The notes beneath the pieces are model-generated. The model was not told the DNA's origin. It saw only the letters and a list, made by a program, of their open reading frames with translations, and made no database searches. This document shows positions 33,030 to 44,344 of a stretch of DNA of 64,000 nt, piece after piece. The position numbers and the translations under genes were made by a program. Source of the DNA: Linnemannia hyalina (Eukaryota; Mortierellomycota; Mortierellomycetes; Mortierellales; Mortierellaceae); assembly GCA_019671135.1 (NCBI GenBank), contig JAHRHY010000008.1, positions 1,798,001 through 1,862,000 on the forward strand, in the 5' to 3' direction. Each line of letters begins with the position of its first letter. The stretch's first letter is position 1.

Positions 33030-34635
33030 GTTTAATAGCACACAAAGAAGTTGTACGGTTGTGTTTTGTTGTTGCTTAAGGCTGACCCATTTCTTTTTCT
33101 TCTTTCCAGTCTTTCTCTGTCCTTAATAGGTTTGTACGAATTTTCTTAGGATTGTCCGAGCAAGATTATGCGATAGAATCGAGCAAGAAGGTAGCAATAG
33201 GATCAACGACAAGATAGAATTAGATGCATTCCGGCTGTTCAATAAAACATAGAGTAAAAGGTGCTGAAAAACAATGTTCAACATGACAAATATAACAAAC
33301 TCACAAGGGTATTGCAGTTGTTTGTTTACATCGAAAACATGTCTGTATTAATGTACGAGTAGATTGTCTTTTGCAGCGGACGCAGTCTGAGTCCCATAAA
33401 AGACACAATCCTCCATCTGACCATTTTCAACTTCTTCCACCATCTCTCTCTACTATACCTTCTCGCGGACATTCATCATTGGCATCCACGGCCTCTGAGC
33501 TTGACTGCGAAAGAAAGACAAATACCCAACCCCTCGCACGCATGGGCACAGCGTTCTGTCCCACATGCAGCCTTGGCTCCTGCTCTCAGCACTCGATCCA
33601 TGTCGATTTACTGGGCTCTCTACCCTACAGTTCAATATGCGTGTAGCTGCAACATTATCAAAAATCGCATGGCTCACACAAACACGTTTTGTGGAGAAGG
33701 AGAGGCTCAAGGCAATCAATTCTGACCAATCATTTTTTTTGGAAAAGTTCCCCTCGCCACAAGGTACGAAGCCGCTGAAGAGTTTGATGACAATACATAA
33801 GTCATTCACAGACTGGGGAGGCCAGATAGATCATCCAGGGATGCATTGTGACGAGAGACACCGATGTCGACAATCATCTGTTCCACCGGTGGGCGCCATC
33901 TCTTGTATTATTTCCTCTTGTTCAAAGATCAAAATATTCATCTTTTTTACTCCTTAGTCTTCTTCTCCACCATGGCACGTTTTGTTTTTGATTTCTTTCT
34001 CCTTACACAGGGCACACTACTTTCTTTGACGTCTTCTCTTTTTCTTCTGCGCTACGGATACAAACGTGTCTCTGGTAGCTGCCAGTGAGAAAGACGACCA
34101 AGAGAGACATGTGTCAATGCTGAGCACCTTTCCTATTGGGTCACATTGCCATTCGTGAAGGATGTGTGTATGATTACTTGGTCATTTCCATACGTCTTTC
34201 TCTGCTCTGCACCTTGTGCACCTTAGCCTTGTCTTTGCTCAGCACCGTTTTCCAACCCATTGGATAGGTGTCTGGCACAGTTGACGATTTTATATTTAAA
34301 TCCTTTCTCATTGATCAATAGATGGTATCTCGCGGCATGATTGCATCGAGCATGACACTGGTGTACTGAGTAACAGTACAGGGACGAACATGCAAGGAAG
34401 GGCAACGACAAAGAAAGGACAAGGAAAGGACAAGGAAAGGGTAAGGACAAGACAAAGTCAAGAACAAGGACAAGCGGCACAAGGCAAGATAAATCGCACA
34501 GGGCGAGCAAGCTGGCAACTGCAAGCACTTATATGCGCCGGCATCGAAGAGCGAGTGCAGGACCTCTTCATCTTCCATTGCCTCAACACTCGACAGCGAC
34601 GACTCCATGGTAGTAATACCTGACTCTTGTCCTTG

Positions 34636-35900
34636 TTAGACATTCGGCTGCTCGCGAGTGGGTAGAATCGCACTCGCTCTAACGACAAATGCTTGACCCA
34701 AGTCAATCCCAAGGATCTTGATACTCTTGGGATCGCATCTCCAGAGCTGGGCGACATCCTACTTGTTTGAAACGATATTCCTGATCTCCGTCAAAAAATA
34801 ATCCGTGCCCGCCAACAGTGGATGTTAGTCGAGAAGGCAGCTTCTCCACGGGTAGTTGTCTGTACTTGACCTAGTGGAGCTCGTTCAACTTGAAAGTGAG
34901 CACTTGGAGCCGGAACCCGTCTGTCCGAATTGATCCACGCAGAACATAGCCTTTCTCGGTATAGGGAGGTAGGTTCAAAGTTGTCGTCCCGGATATTCTA
35001 GAGATGACTCCTTACCCCCTCCAAAGGCATCAGGATGGTCGACTTGGAATAGTTTCGAGGCCTTTTCCGTTGATCCGCTGAGTACCGGCCAATGTTGGTG
35101 AGTAGCCTGGTGATGAGGAACCCAGGCATTTTTGTTGACAGCCAAAGACCAACATCTGCATGTGCGCCTTGATCGGAATGCTCCACACTCGGATACTATG
35201 GGAAGCCATATGGCTGAAGCACGCGCCTCAATGGTAGGTCCTGCCAAAAGATCTTGGTTAGATCCAGATCCGACAAAGTAATGGACTTGACATCGAAAGA
35301 CGACATTGGCACCGACGAGTAACGACTTCCGTAGGCCCTGCTCAATAGTACGAAATTCTCTGTTGCGGATCTTCGGGGCCTAATGTAACCTCTCGCTTCT
35401 GAAGGCAGAAGTTTCTTGTGCTTGAGGACTTCGATCTATTATTTTTGGGGGAAATAATTGTGTTGACATTGATCAATGTCAAGGCTTATGACTAAATAGA
35501 AGTTACAGCTTCCAACTCTTTTTACCTTATTGCGGAGATCGATCACTCCATTCCTGTAGTGATTTTTTTTTAGCTCGACGGATAACTGCAAGGCGGCAGA
35601 CCTCAGAAACGAAGACCCAGAATACTCCTCTGTAGTTCTACCCTCCGTAAAGTTCGACATGAAGTCCTGCGCTTGTTTGATGAATTTCCGGACGTGCAAA
35701 CACCCATCCCGCTTATTTTTGGGAAGCTTGGTAGAAAATGTATGGCTGTAAGGAGCGACATGAGAAACGATAGCGCCTCGTTTTCCTTTTCATGGCTGTC
35801 GTCGTGTTCCTGGGGCCCCTCGAGTTTGTCAGGTTCTTGGTCTGTTCCCTCCTTGCTGTATTCGACTAAATCTTGTTGGAGAAGGCAGGGCAAAGAATGC
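34636..35900 (-). pseudogene. Decayed Fanzor/TnpB-like nuclease gene (family assignment tentative)
   Basis: Minus-strand protein pieces appear in order, broken by stops and frameshifts. 35893-35700: SHEKENEALSFLMSLLTAIH. 35699-35526: VRKFIKQAQDFMSNF and NHYRNGVIDLRNK, ending at a GTAAAA donor. After a TAG acceptor at 35436, 35435-35204: IEVLKHKKLLPSEARGYI and KSITLSDLDLTKIFWQDL. 35160-35000: STKMPGFLITRLLTNIGRYS. 34960-34820: EKGYVLRGSIRTDGFRLQVL. 34785-34636: YFLTEIRNIVSN, a stop, DVAQLWRCDPKSIKILGIDL, GQAFVVRASAILP, a stop. A TDG motif about 70 codons before an ILGIDLG motif is the arrangement around RuvC-I in Fanzor and TnpB nucleases. RuvC-II, the zinc ribbon and RuvC-III cannot be identified. 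The gene is certainly dead here; the family name is my inference. Confidence 0.5.
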
Positions 35901-36211
35901 TGAGGAGTCTCTAGTCGACTTCACTAAGAATCTCGGTGCTGGTGGTATTGGTGAAGTTGGTGATATTGGTGGCGTTGGTGGCATCGGCGGTATAAGTGGT
36001 GTTGGTGATGTTGATGGCCTCGGTGGCCCGGCGACGTATCCCGAGGGCAACAGTCTTGCAGCGACTCGTAGTGCGGGAGGTTGCGTTGGCGACCTGAGTA
36101 TCGATTGTGGAAAGTAAGACAGCCAAGCCTTGAGGACTCTTGGCAAGTTGTTTTCCACTATCGGGTTCTGAGAATGGCATACTTTGTATTGGCAGCCGTT
36201 TGTTATTTCTT

Positions 36212-36466
36212 GGTTTCACTGGCGATGCGAAGGACCTTGTAGTTGTATTCGGCCGTGGGACGGAGGAGACGCTCTCTGCAAGCCTCGTCCAAGGTGTCGA
36301 CTGCCCAGTCAAAGATAGGATCGATTGCACCAAACGGGAGAGGTGAGGGAGTGATGAAAATAGCTGGAGTGGGTGAAAACGCTGGAGTGATAGGAGCTGC
36401 AGTGTTGGGTGGAGTACCTTTCGGGGGAAGTGAGGTGTAGACCGACTCAATGAGGCAGAAGGATCA
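36212..36466 (-). pseudogene. Unidentified coding relic inside the inverted-repeat spacer
   Basis: About 80 open codons ending in TAA. The first half is Pro/Thr-rich; the second half reads PFGAIDPIFDWAVDTLDEA and CRERLLRPTAEYNYKVLRIA, helical and clearly protein-like. It lies upstream of, and on the same strand as, the nuclease-like relic, so it could be an N-terminal exon of that gene or a separate fragment. The sequence between them (35900-36210) is low-complexity (repeated ATTGGTG- and GTTGGTG-like units). No family recognised. Confidence 0.35.
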
Positions 36467-36966
36467 GGACTCAAGGCTGAAACGGGTATGACGATAGGCG
36501 AAAGAACCGGCGACGGAGCGGGACTCGAGCTTGGAGCAGGAACGACGACATGCGAAAAGACCTGAGAAGATAATGACAAAGAGGGAGTAGGTGACTGAGG
36601 AGATGGTGACAAAGAAAGGATGGGCTGAGGAAGTGAAGCGATTTTTTTATTTTTGTTTTTATCAAAATCATATCGCAGACACAAGCTCATCAACTATACG
36701 AGTACTTTCACGAAAACTCTCCAATTGCACCACCTTCTTGGTTTTAGCGTGTGTCTGTGTTTCTGTATGACGACGGAAAGCCTTCTAACATCATCCCCAA
36801 TGCAACAACGAAAATAGGACGATAGCACATAGACAATTAAACAAATATAATATGACTCCGTCCACGGCCGGATCTGCCTGATGATTCCAACACGATTACA
36901 GCGAGCTTCGATATCCTCAGAACCGTTGACACTTTGTATGATTATGCTTGAATTTCCAATCGACAG

Positions 36967-39093
36967 CTTTTCCAAAAAAATATGACAGGTCAGAATTGAT
37001 TGCCTTGAGCCTCTCCTTCTCCACAAAACGTGTTTGTGTGAGCCATGCGATTTTTGATAATGTTGCAGCTACACGCATATTGAACTGTAGGGTAGAGAGC
37101 CCAGTAAATCGACATGGATCGAGTGCTGAGAGCAGGAGCCAAGGCTGCATGTGGGACAGAACGCTGTGCCCATGCGTGCGAGGGGTTGGGTATTTGTCTT
37201 TCTTTCGCAGTCAAGCTCAGAGGCCGTGGATGCCAATGATGAATGTCCGCGAGAAGGTATAGTAGAGAGAGATGGTGGAAGAAGTTGAAAATGGTCAGAT
37301 GGAGGATTGTGTCTTTTATGGGACTCAGACTGCGTCCGCTGCAAAAGACAATCTACTCGTACATTAATACAGACATGTTTTCGATGTAAACAAACAACTG
37401 CAATACCCTTGTGAGTTTGTTATATTTGTCATGTTGAACATTGTTTTTCAGCACCTTTTACTCTATGTTTTATTGAACAGCCGGAATGCATCTAATTCTA
37501 TCTTGTCGTTGATCCTATTGCTACCTTCTTGCTCGATTCTATCGCATAATCTTGCTCGGACAATCCTAAGAAAATTCGTACAAACCTATTAAGGACAGAG
37601 AAAGACTGGAAAGAAGAAAAAGAAATGGGTCAGCCTTAAGCAACAACAAAACACAACCGTACAACTTCTTTGTGTGCTATTAAACCACCCCCACAAAGCG
37701 GGGGTGATGGCCCCAGTCACCCAGCGGTGAAAGCAGCCGAGCTGAGCGAGGTCTCAAAAGACCTCAGGCACATCGCAGACGACGGTACTAGATCCAGAAA
37801 CAAGCATCACCACCGTTACCCAAAGCTTGCCCCAGGCAGGTAACGGTGAGGTCATTATGAAAGGCAGTCCAGCGCGTGGCATGTCCTATAGCCCTCGGTA
37901 CCCACGGAGTTGGACAATCATACATGCACACGAAGCCACGGTACCCTCAGCGAGAAGTGGATGCCAAGAAATGAGAGAGGTCGTCGTGAGGGCCGAAGCA
38001 CCCTCAAGTACCCACGAGTCTGACGGAGAGCAAAGCTACAAGGACCAGCAACACCGCCGATGGCGGAGGTCATATGAAGAGCAGCCCAGCGCATGGCATG
38101 TTCTATAGCTCTTCTGTACCTACAGAGTGGTCCGAGTAGCCCCGCTCAAATCCAGCGCCACTGCCAGCCGAGGCTGACAGTCAGGTCATATGAAGAGCAG
38201 CCCAGGGCACAGCCCAGTTTTTGGCCCTTCTGTACCCAAGGTGGACCCAGCTCACCATCACTTCTCCACCCGTACACACGTCATGGCTGTTGCCACTCAA
38301 GACTGACCCATTTTTTACCTTGCTTCCTTGTTGGTATGTGCGCGGATTACGCGGCTGAGGGCGAGTCCAATATCGAACAATAAAAGAGGTGAGCAAAGGA
38401 TTCGAGGGTGATTGAAGATGGCGAAAGTAAAGAGAGGTGAAGGTGGCGAGGACGATGCGGACAGAGGGGGGACTGGATGAGAGTGGAACTGGTTGAGAGT
38501 GGAGCTGGTTGAGAGTGGAGCTGGTTGAGAGTGGAGCTGGTTGAGAGTGGAGCTGGTTGAGGGTGGAGCTGGTTGAGAGTGGAGGATGTGGTCGAGGGGA
38601 GAGTGAAGGAAAGAGGAAGAAAAAGAGAAAGAAAAAACAGGAGGGGGAGAAAAGAAAAAGAGAAAGAAAAAGAAAAAACAGGAGGGAGGAGGAATGACAA
38701 AGAAAAAACAGGAGGGGAGAGGTGCACTCTTACGAAGGAACGGTGGAGGGAACGGCGTGATAGGGGACAGTTGAGTTGACGAGTGGCTTGGTCGTCAGAG
38801 ACTCACCATGACATCATGTAACAAAAAGGCCTCCGACTTTGACGCCAGCCGTCAGAGATGCAAATGCCTCATGACCAAGATTGGGAATAAGAATTGCAGG
38901 CGCTTCCCGACGGATGGAGTCAAGCCTAGGATGGAGTCGAGCCTAGTCCAGACTGCATTGGAGTGCTTCCCTTTTCCTTTTTTTTGGGCAAAATGGGAGC
39001 GGATGGATGACCCCATAAGAATGTGAAAGATTTTGTCCCAGCCTCTCAGTAGTGAAAAATTGAGCGGAGGAGGGGTTGGGTTCAGAGCTTCCT
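36967..39093 (-). repeat. Right arm of large inverted repeat (2,127 bp)
   Basis: Reverse complement of 31622-33747. The outer end (39093) reads AGGAAGCTCTGAACCC on the minus strand; the inner end (36967) is CTTTTCC on the plus strand. It holds the mirror 16-bp tandem repeat (38473-38584) and the mirror hairpin array (37686-38210). The outer flanks (GCGGAA before 31622, AAATAAC after 39093) show no obvious target-site duplication. The arm ends 180 bp from the stop codon of the SAC2-like gene. Confidence 0.95.
38473..38584. repeat. 16-bp tandem repeat, seven copies (right arm)
   Basis: Mirror image of the array at 32131-32242; the unit on the plus strand is CTGGTTGAGAGTGGAG. Confidence 0.95.
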
Positions 39094-39145
39094 AAATAAC
39101 AACACACCAATCCGAAACACAACTAAAATCATCAAAATGGCCGAG

Positions 39146-39233
39146 ATGATGAGCTGCGCCCTTCACTTGAAACCAGGATGGTAGCTGCACTTGTCAAGGC
39201 CATGATATCAGCTACGCCCCTCGCTTGAAAAGG
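39146..39233. repeat. Imperfect direct repeat pair next to the right arm
   Basis: Two related units of about 30 bp (ATGATGAGCTGCGCCCTTCA at 39146 and ATGATATCAGCTACGCCCCT at 39202), each continuing into CTTGAAA, lie between the arm end and the SAC2-like stop codon. Significance unknown. Confidence 0.5.
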
Positions 39234-39272
39234 AAAAATAAAACGAAATGTATTGAAGTAAAGCCAACTGAA

Positions 39273-42200
39273 CTACAGATTCTTAACAGCCTGCTTAAAC
39301 TTTGCAAACGCGCCCTGGCCACTGTTCCGCTGCTGGCTGGACGATCGTCTTCGACCACTTTCCTCCGCCGATGCCGACACTGACGCCGACGCCGCCTGAA
39401 AATCCTGTCCCTCGGTGATCTGAGCAGCAGCAGCACCGGCGGCGCTCGTCGTCGTCGTGACGACAGTAGTGGTAACAGGGGCATTTACGGAAGCAGGGCG
39501 CGGCGACCGTTGACGGGATCGAGAGTGGTGGCCTTCTTCGTCGTCATCCGACTCAGTATCGGTATCCTGTCCAAACTGGAATTTCTTGAGCCAGGACCGG
39601 TTGTTGCTGGGTGGCGGCAAAAGACTTCCTCCTCCTGTTGCAGTAACGGCCTCATTCCGAAACAAGGATGACGATGACGATGTCTTTGACGACGAAAAGA
39701 AGGCAGAGAACGGCTTCTTGGGCTTTCTCTTCTTCTCAGCCTCTTCTGACTCTTTCATGGCATCCTTCTCCAACTGGCCAGCAACCTCGAGGCTCTGCAA
39801 GTCTCTATCGCGAATCATCAGATCAACCTGGACAGAGGATCGTCGTTTCGACCGGGGTGACTGGTAGTTGTACTCCTCACTTGGTGACCGTGGGTGGTGA
39901 CTCCGGACTTGACCTGGTGGGGTGGCCTCCAACGCTCTCGACATTCTCTGCTGCGACGACGACGACGAGACAGGAGAAGAGACGCCCTCAGAGACTGCAA
40001 TCAGCTCACAACGAGCCTGGATAATCTCCGTCACAACCCACTCGACACAGTCCTGGGCGGTCCGTGTGTAGCCAGAGGGGTTAGCCTTGTTGCTTTGACC
40101 AGGGTCAGTCGTTGACGAAGTCATATACGGCACGATCGAGGTCCCAGGGTGCTTGACAATCTTGAACCGCACAGACCGGATATCCTTCTGTTCGTCCTTC
40201 AAGATACTCTTGGCCGACCGACTGTCATCATTTTGTTCCTCCAGATCAGCTCCTCCTCCAGACGACCGCGAATCGACCTGCTCCAGGTTCAATTCCGCCG
40301 AGGTATAATACTCGTCTTCCTCCTGCAACTGACCCAGCGTTGGTGGTGTCCGGTTCATGCCCATCATCCTGCGGTTACGAACACTACCACTGTTGACTCT
40401 CAGTGTCTCACCTCCAGCGTTGGCTCGGTACACAACTGCAAATCCATAGTTCTCCAATGGATTCTGGCCCTGGGGTGTCTTGTCCTGCGCGGTCAAAAAG
40501 TAGGTGCCTTTGTCGATTCCTGTCATCTTTTCCAAAGCCAGCCGCCAGAACTCTAGAACCTTCTCCATCTCATAGTCGTAAGTGCAAATATAAAGCGCCC
40601 TCTCTGTCAGCAGCACGACCTTTTCGTCATAAAACACCGTTGATGAGGTGTCAGAAGCATCGCCAGCGGTGCCAGAGTTGGTTCCAGAGTTACTCTTCAT
40701 GCTCGAGGACTTGAGCATCGAAGCTAGGCTGGTTGAAAGTGGCTGTATGGGTGAGGCCTGAGGAGATGAGGCCGATGTGAGGGCGCTGCTGATCTCATTC
40801 GAGCAGCAGACAAAGGTCCAGCCCTGCCACACTTCCTCGCCAGGCGAAATGACAATCTCGGCAGACGACTCAATCGCGGCCTCTCGGATCTTGACCCATG
40901 CTTCCTGCGAATCCACTTCTGGTCCGGACGACTCGGACGACAACGAAGCCAAAGACTCCGAGGGGTGCGGAATGAGCGATGGGAGCAACCCTGTTACTGC
41001 TACGCCAGTCGAGTCGGTTGCCAGCAAGTTCGCGGTCGACATTTCTTGTTCCAGTGGTTCTTGAAGAGGCAGAATGGGAGCGGGCACAACCGCCGTTCCA
41101 AAGGCAGTCGTCTGCAAGTTCTTGAACACATCCAAATCAGTCGATCCCAAGAGGTAGTCGATTGCAGCCTGTCGGAAATAGTCCTTAAAGGTGTTCTGGT
41201 ACATTCTTGCGACAGAATTGGTGGCGTCGTTGATCATTCCTTGAAGGTTCCGCTTGCCCGTCCGAGTAAAGTCGCCTTTGAGAGCACTCGTTCCAGCATA
41301 CTCCCGACTGATCGCATCGCCATTATTCGCCCAGACGTGGTTAAAGATATTCTCAAACTCTTCGTAGACCGACAGGCCCTTGTCAGGAAAAGAAGCGATT
41401 CCGAGACGGAGTAGTTGGTGGTTCAGGACATGGCGACTGATGGCGCTCTGGACAACATTTGTCCTGTCAAGGCAGTCCATGCAGTTGGTCCGAATGACGC
41501 CCTTTTGGTCGTAGAGCCGCTCCCATGACTCGCCATCCTTTCTGTTGTTCGCCGCGCCTTCGTTTCTTGGTGCTAGCCAACAATATCCGAGTTCCTGGAT
41601 AGGGCCCTCTAAACTCTTGATCAACCGCTCAATGTTCTCGTACCGCATTCCCTTGCACTGCTCGTGAAAGTCGAACTCCACGTATCTAATTCCATATACA
41701 AAAACAAGATGTTAGCATGCCAGCCTTCATCAGGGCATACAATCTCAAGACAAGATGGTGGATATTCCTCGGCCCTCCTACCTGATTTGAGGTTCGTTCA
41801 GTTTTTGAATGTATCGCGTATACGCAGAGCCGGCGACCTGCTCTCGCCCATGCTGCTCGACGAGGTTGATACATATCTGCCGACCGTATCGAGATTGTTG
41901 CATCTCGAAGTGGTTGCTGAATCCTTGATAGTTCTCCTGTTCAGTCCTCTCCATGACGGGGACGGGTTTGAGTCGATAAGGTGACTGAGACCAAAAGAGA
42001 GGGATCGATCCTCTAGTCTGTACAAACGACACTTGGTGATCGCTATCATGTCGCTATTTATTTACACAGGAGAATAGACCCCATGTTAATCGCAAGCTCA
42101 TAATTCATAACATTGGTAAAAAGGCAGAAATGGTCAATGTGATAAACAAAACAAAACATACCACGATTCTTAGCAACTGCTCGGTCTCGACAAAGTTGGC

Positions 42201-44344
42201 GGCGTTGCCATGCTCGTCAATACCTCGGCGTTGGTATCGTAGTCCAGAACGGTCGCGACTCCTTCTGGAGATGAGCGTGAACTCGAACGACTGTTCTTCG
42301 ATGATACATGGTTCAATCTCGACATATCCTTGCATCACCGGTAAAATGTATCCATCAGCCTATGTGTTCAATTGAAAGTGTGTGTTAGTATAATGCGCGA
42401 GTCACGTCACAGAGAGACAGAGCCCGTATCCCCCAATAGAGTGTAGTACCTTAATGTCAATAAGTTCTTTGAGCAAGTGTTTGTTCCACCAAAACCGCTC
42501 ATCCACATGTCGGTAGAGTGGCTCGGTGTTTGGCGGTGCAGACTTGGCAAGGTCAGAACGAAACTGCATCGATGAGAGAAGGTTGAACTCTGTCGAAAAG
42601 TAGAATCCTGTGCCGAAAATAGACACGATCTCGCGTATGATGCGACGGTCCATTGTCCGAATCCTGTCCAGCTCGTCCTCTGAAACGCCAGCAGCATCCA
42701 GAGTAACGTCGATCGTCAAGTGAGCTGGATCGGTTTCCGTAGGTTCAGGTGTGGTCTTCATCAAGGTGAACGATTTTGTTGACTTGATCACGCCCGAAAC
42801 GGCCTCCTCACCCCAGTCAGCCAGTTGCTTGGTCGATTCAGTCATAAACTTTTCCGCCGCTTCGAATGTAGAAGGAGATCTTGAGCTCAAGGGCGGCCTC
42901 TCTGTCTTGACGACTGTCGTCGTTATTTCTGTGGCCTTTCCTGTTGGTTCCGCAGGCGACTGCTCAGTAATGACCAAAGCAGGACCTTCGACGCTCTCCT
43001 GTCTAGGGTTATCAGACACCGCGACAGTACTGGAAAGATCAACGCCGGTGGGCTTGGATCGGGGTTTCTTCTCCAACAACTTCGCAAAGAATCCAGGGCT
43101 TGAGCGCCGCGTCGGCGACGCTGGTGGCGACGAGGGTGGTGCTGGAGCTGCAGCATCTTTTGACCCAACAATGACCTTGTTTAGATCCTCAGTCTTACTC
43201 TCGGGGGCTGATCCTGGAATGTCGAATGCTATCCGCTTGGACTTTGCTGGAGCGACATCGGTGACTACGCCCGTGCTTTGGCTCGACTGGTTGAGTTGCT
43301 CGGCCAAGCTTGGACTGGGCGATACTGCCTGCTGTTGCTGGTCACGATCCTGCTTGATGCCCAAGAAGGACAACCTAAACTTTGGCGACTTGGTGGGTAT
43401 AGGCGAGACCGCCTGTCCTCCTGGAATATCGGCAGGCGCTAGCGACGATTGCTGGATGGCTAAAAGTTCGGCATCCTGCTCGATGTTCAGAATGGGGCCC
43501 AAAGAAGAGTCGATCGGTTGAGCCAGCTTATCCAGGATCTGGCGTGCCTCGTGAGCGTCCATGGGCAAGACGGCAACCCTGTTGATCGCATATACGGGCT
43601 TGTCTTCGATATTTCCCAGCGACTTGACCGAGGTAATGGCAACGAAGTGCGGACCTACAAATAACAGGTAGCCATTTGTGATGTCAGTCTCCAATTTCCG
43701 ATTCAGTTGGGCGAGTCGCACAGGACTGATTTCCACAGATGATTGAGGGCGGCCGTGTTTCTTACCAGAGTAAAGATCTAGGAAACCAATGCAGCCATAG
43801 ATGATATAGTCCTTAGCACCCTCCGATCGCACATAAGAATCTAGACCACAACATCAAAAGTAAAGAAAATGCATATAAAGTTCGTTAGTCAGCCTTGTTC
43901 CATATCAGTTGATACCTCTTCGTCCAAGCGCAAAATGAAGACAAGGTAAGTACCTGGAGAAATAAGCGAAACGCGCTGAGGGTGCTCCTCAGACATCGCA
44001 GAGAGACCGATTGGTTCCTTTTCTGCCTGCTCCTTAACCTCGGACTCTGTTGCCTTCTCTGTTGCTGGCTCTGTAGGTGCTTCCTTTGTGTTCGAGTCTG
44101 TAGTTCGGAAAGAAATCCGAAGGATGTCGGCCGAGGCATGAGGGGTCCCTGTAGGTCCGGTGTCCTCTGAGGCAGGCGTGTGTGATTGTAGGATGAAGCA
44201 ATCGGGCTCAATGGTCAACTGGAGCTGTGAATAGGGCCGTGCAACCACCGGACGAACCGAAACAGTTGACGGTGAATTGGACGACAAAGGTGGAGGAGGA
44301 AGAGGAGCGGCTCCTGCATTAGGTTCCTTTCGACTGGCGACCAT
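39273..44344 (-). CDS. SAC-domain phosphoinositide phosphatase, SAC2/INPP5F-like
   Basis: Removes phosphate from phosphoinositides on endomembranes. Six exons, 44344-43954, 43840-43766, 43654-42450, 42359-42162, 42053-41782 and 41685-39273, join in phase to 1,517 aa. The SAC domain starts with IIYGCIGFLDLYSG spliced to PHFVAITS, then shows FYFSTEFNL, DERFWWN and SFVQTRGSIPLFWSQ. The catalytic CX5R loop is RTNCMDCLDRTN (Cys about residue 782). A Ser/Pro/Ala-rich insert of about 200 residues splits the domain between HEARQILDKL and the FYFSTEF block. After the catalytic part come a region resembling the hSac2 domain (GEEVWQGWTFVCC, DEKVVLLTERALYICTYDYE) and a long Ser-rich tail. The hSac2-like region distinguishes it from Sac1 and Fig4. 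All catalytic residues are present. The stop codon lies 180 bp from the inverted-repeat arm. Confidence 0.9.

Larger units (their letters stand above)
31622..33747 (+). repeat. Left arm of large inverted repeat (2,126 bp)
   Basis: The reverse complement of this arm recurs at 36967-39093. Coordinates map as x + y = 70715 over nearly all of the arm, and every sampled stretch is identical. The outer end begins AGGAAGCTCTGAACCC; the inner end finishes TTTTTTTGGAAAAG, where the arms differ by two substitutions and one indel. Inside are T/C-rich tracts with CCTCCTGTTTTTTCTTT repeated three times (31999-32090), a 16-bp tandem repeat (32131-32242), three related hairpin modules (32505-32910) and two further perfect hairpins (32950-32967, 33009-33029). 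No transposase is visible. The open frames within it are non-conserved. Confidence 0.95.

Noticed and set aside
35911..36693. A 260-codon minus-strand Pro/Ser-rich frame in the inverted-repeat spacer.
   Set aside because: Low-complexity, and it overlaps a better protein-like frame (36212-36466) on the same strand.
42751..43521. A 256-codon plus-strand frame opposite the SAC2-like gene.
   Set aside because: Antisense shadow of the Ser/Pro-rich insert; no independent coding signal.
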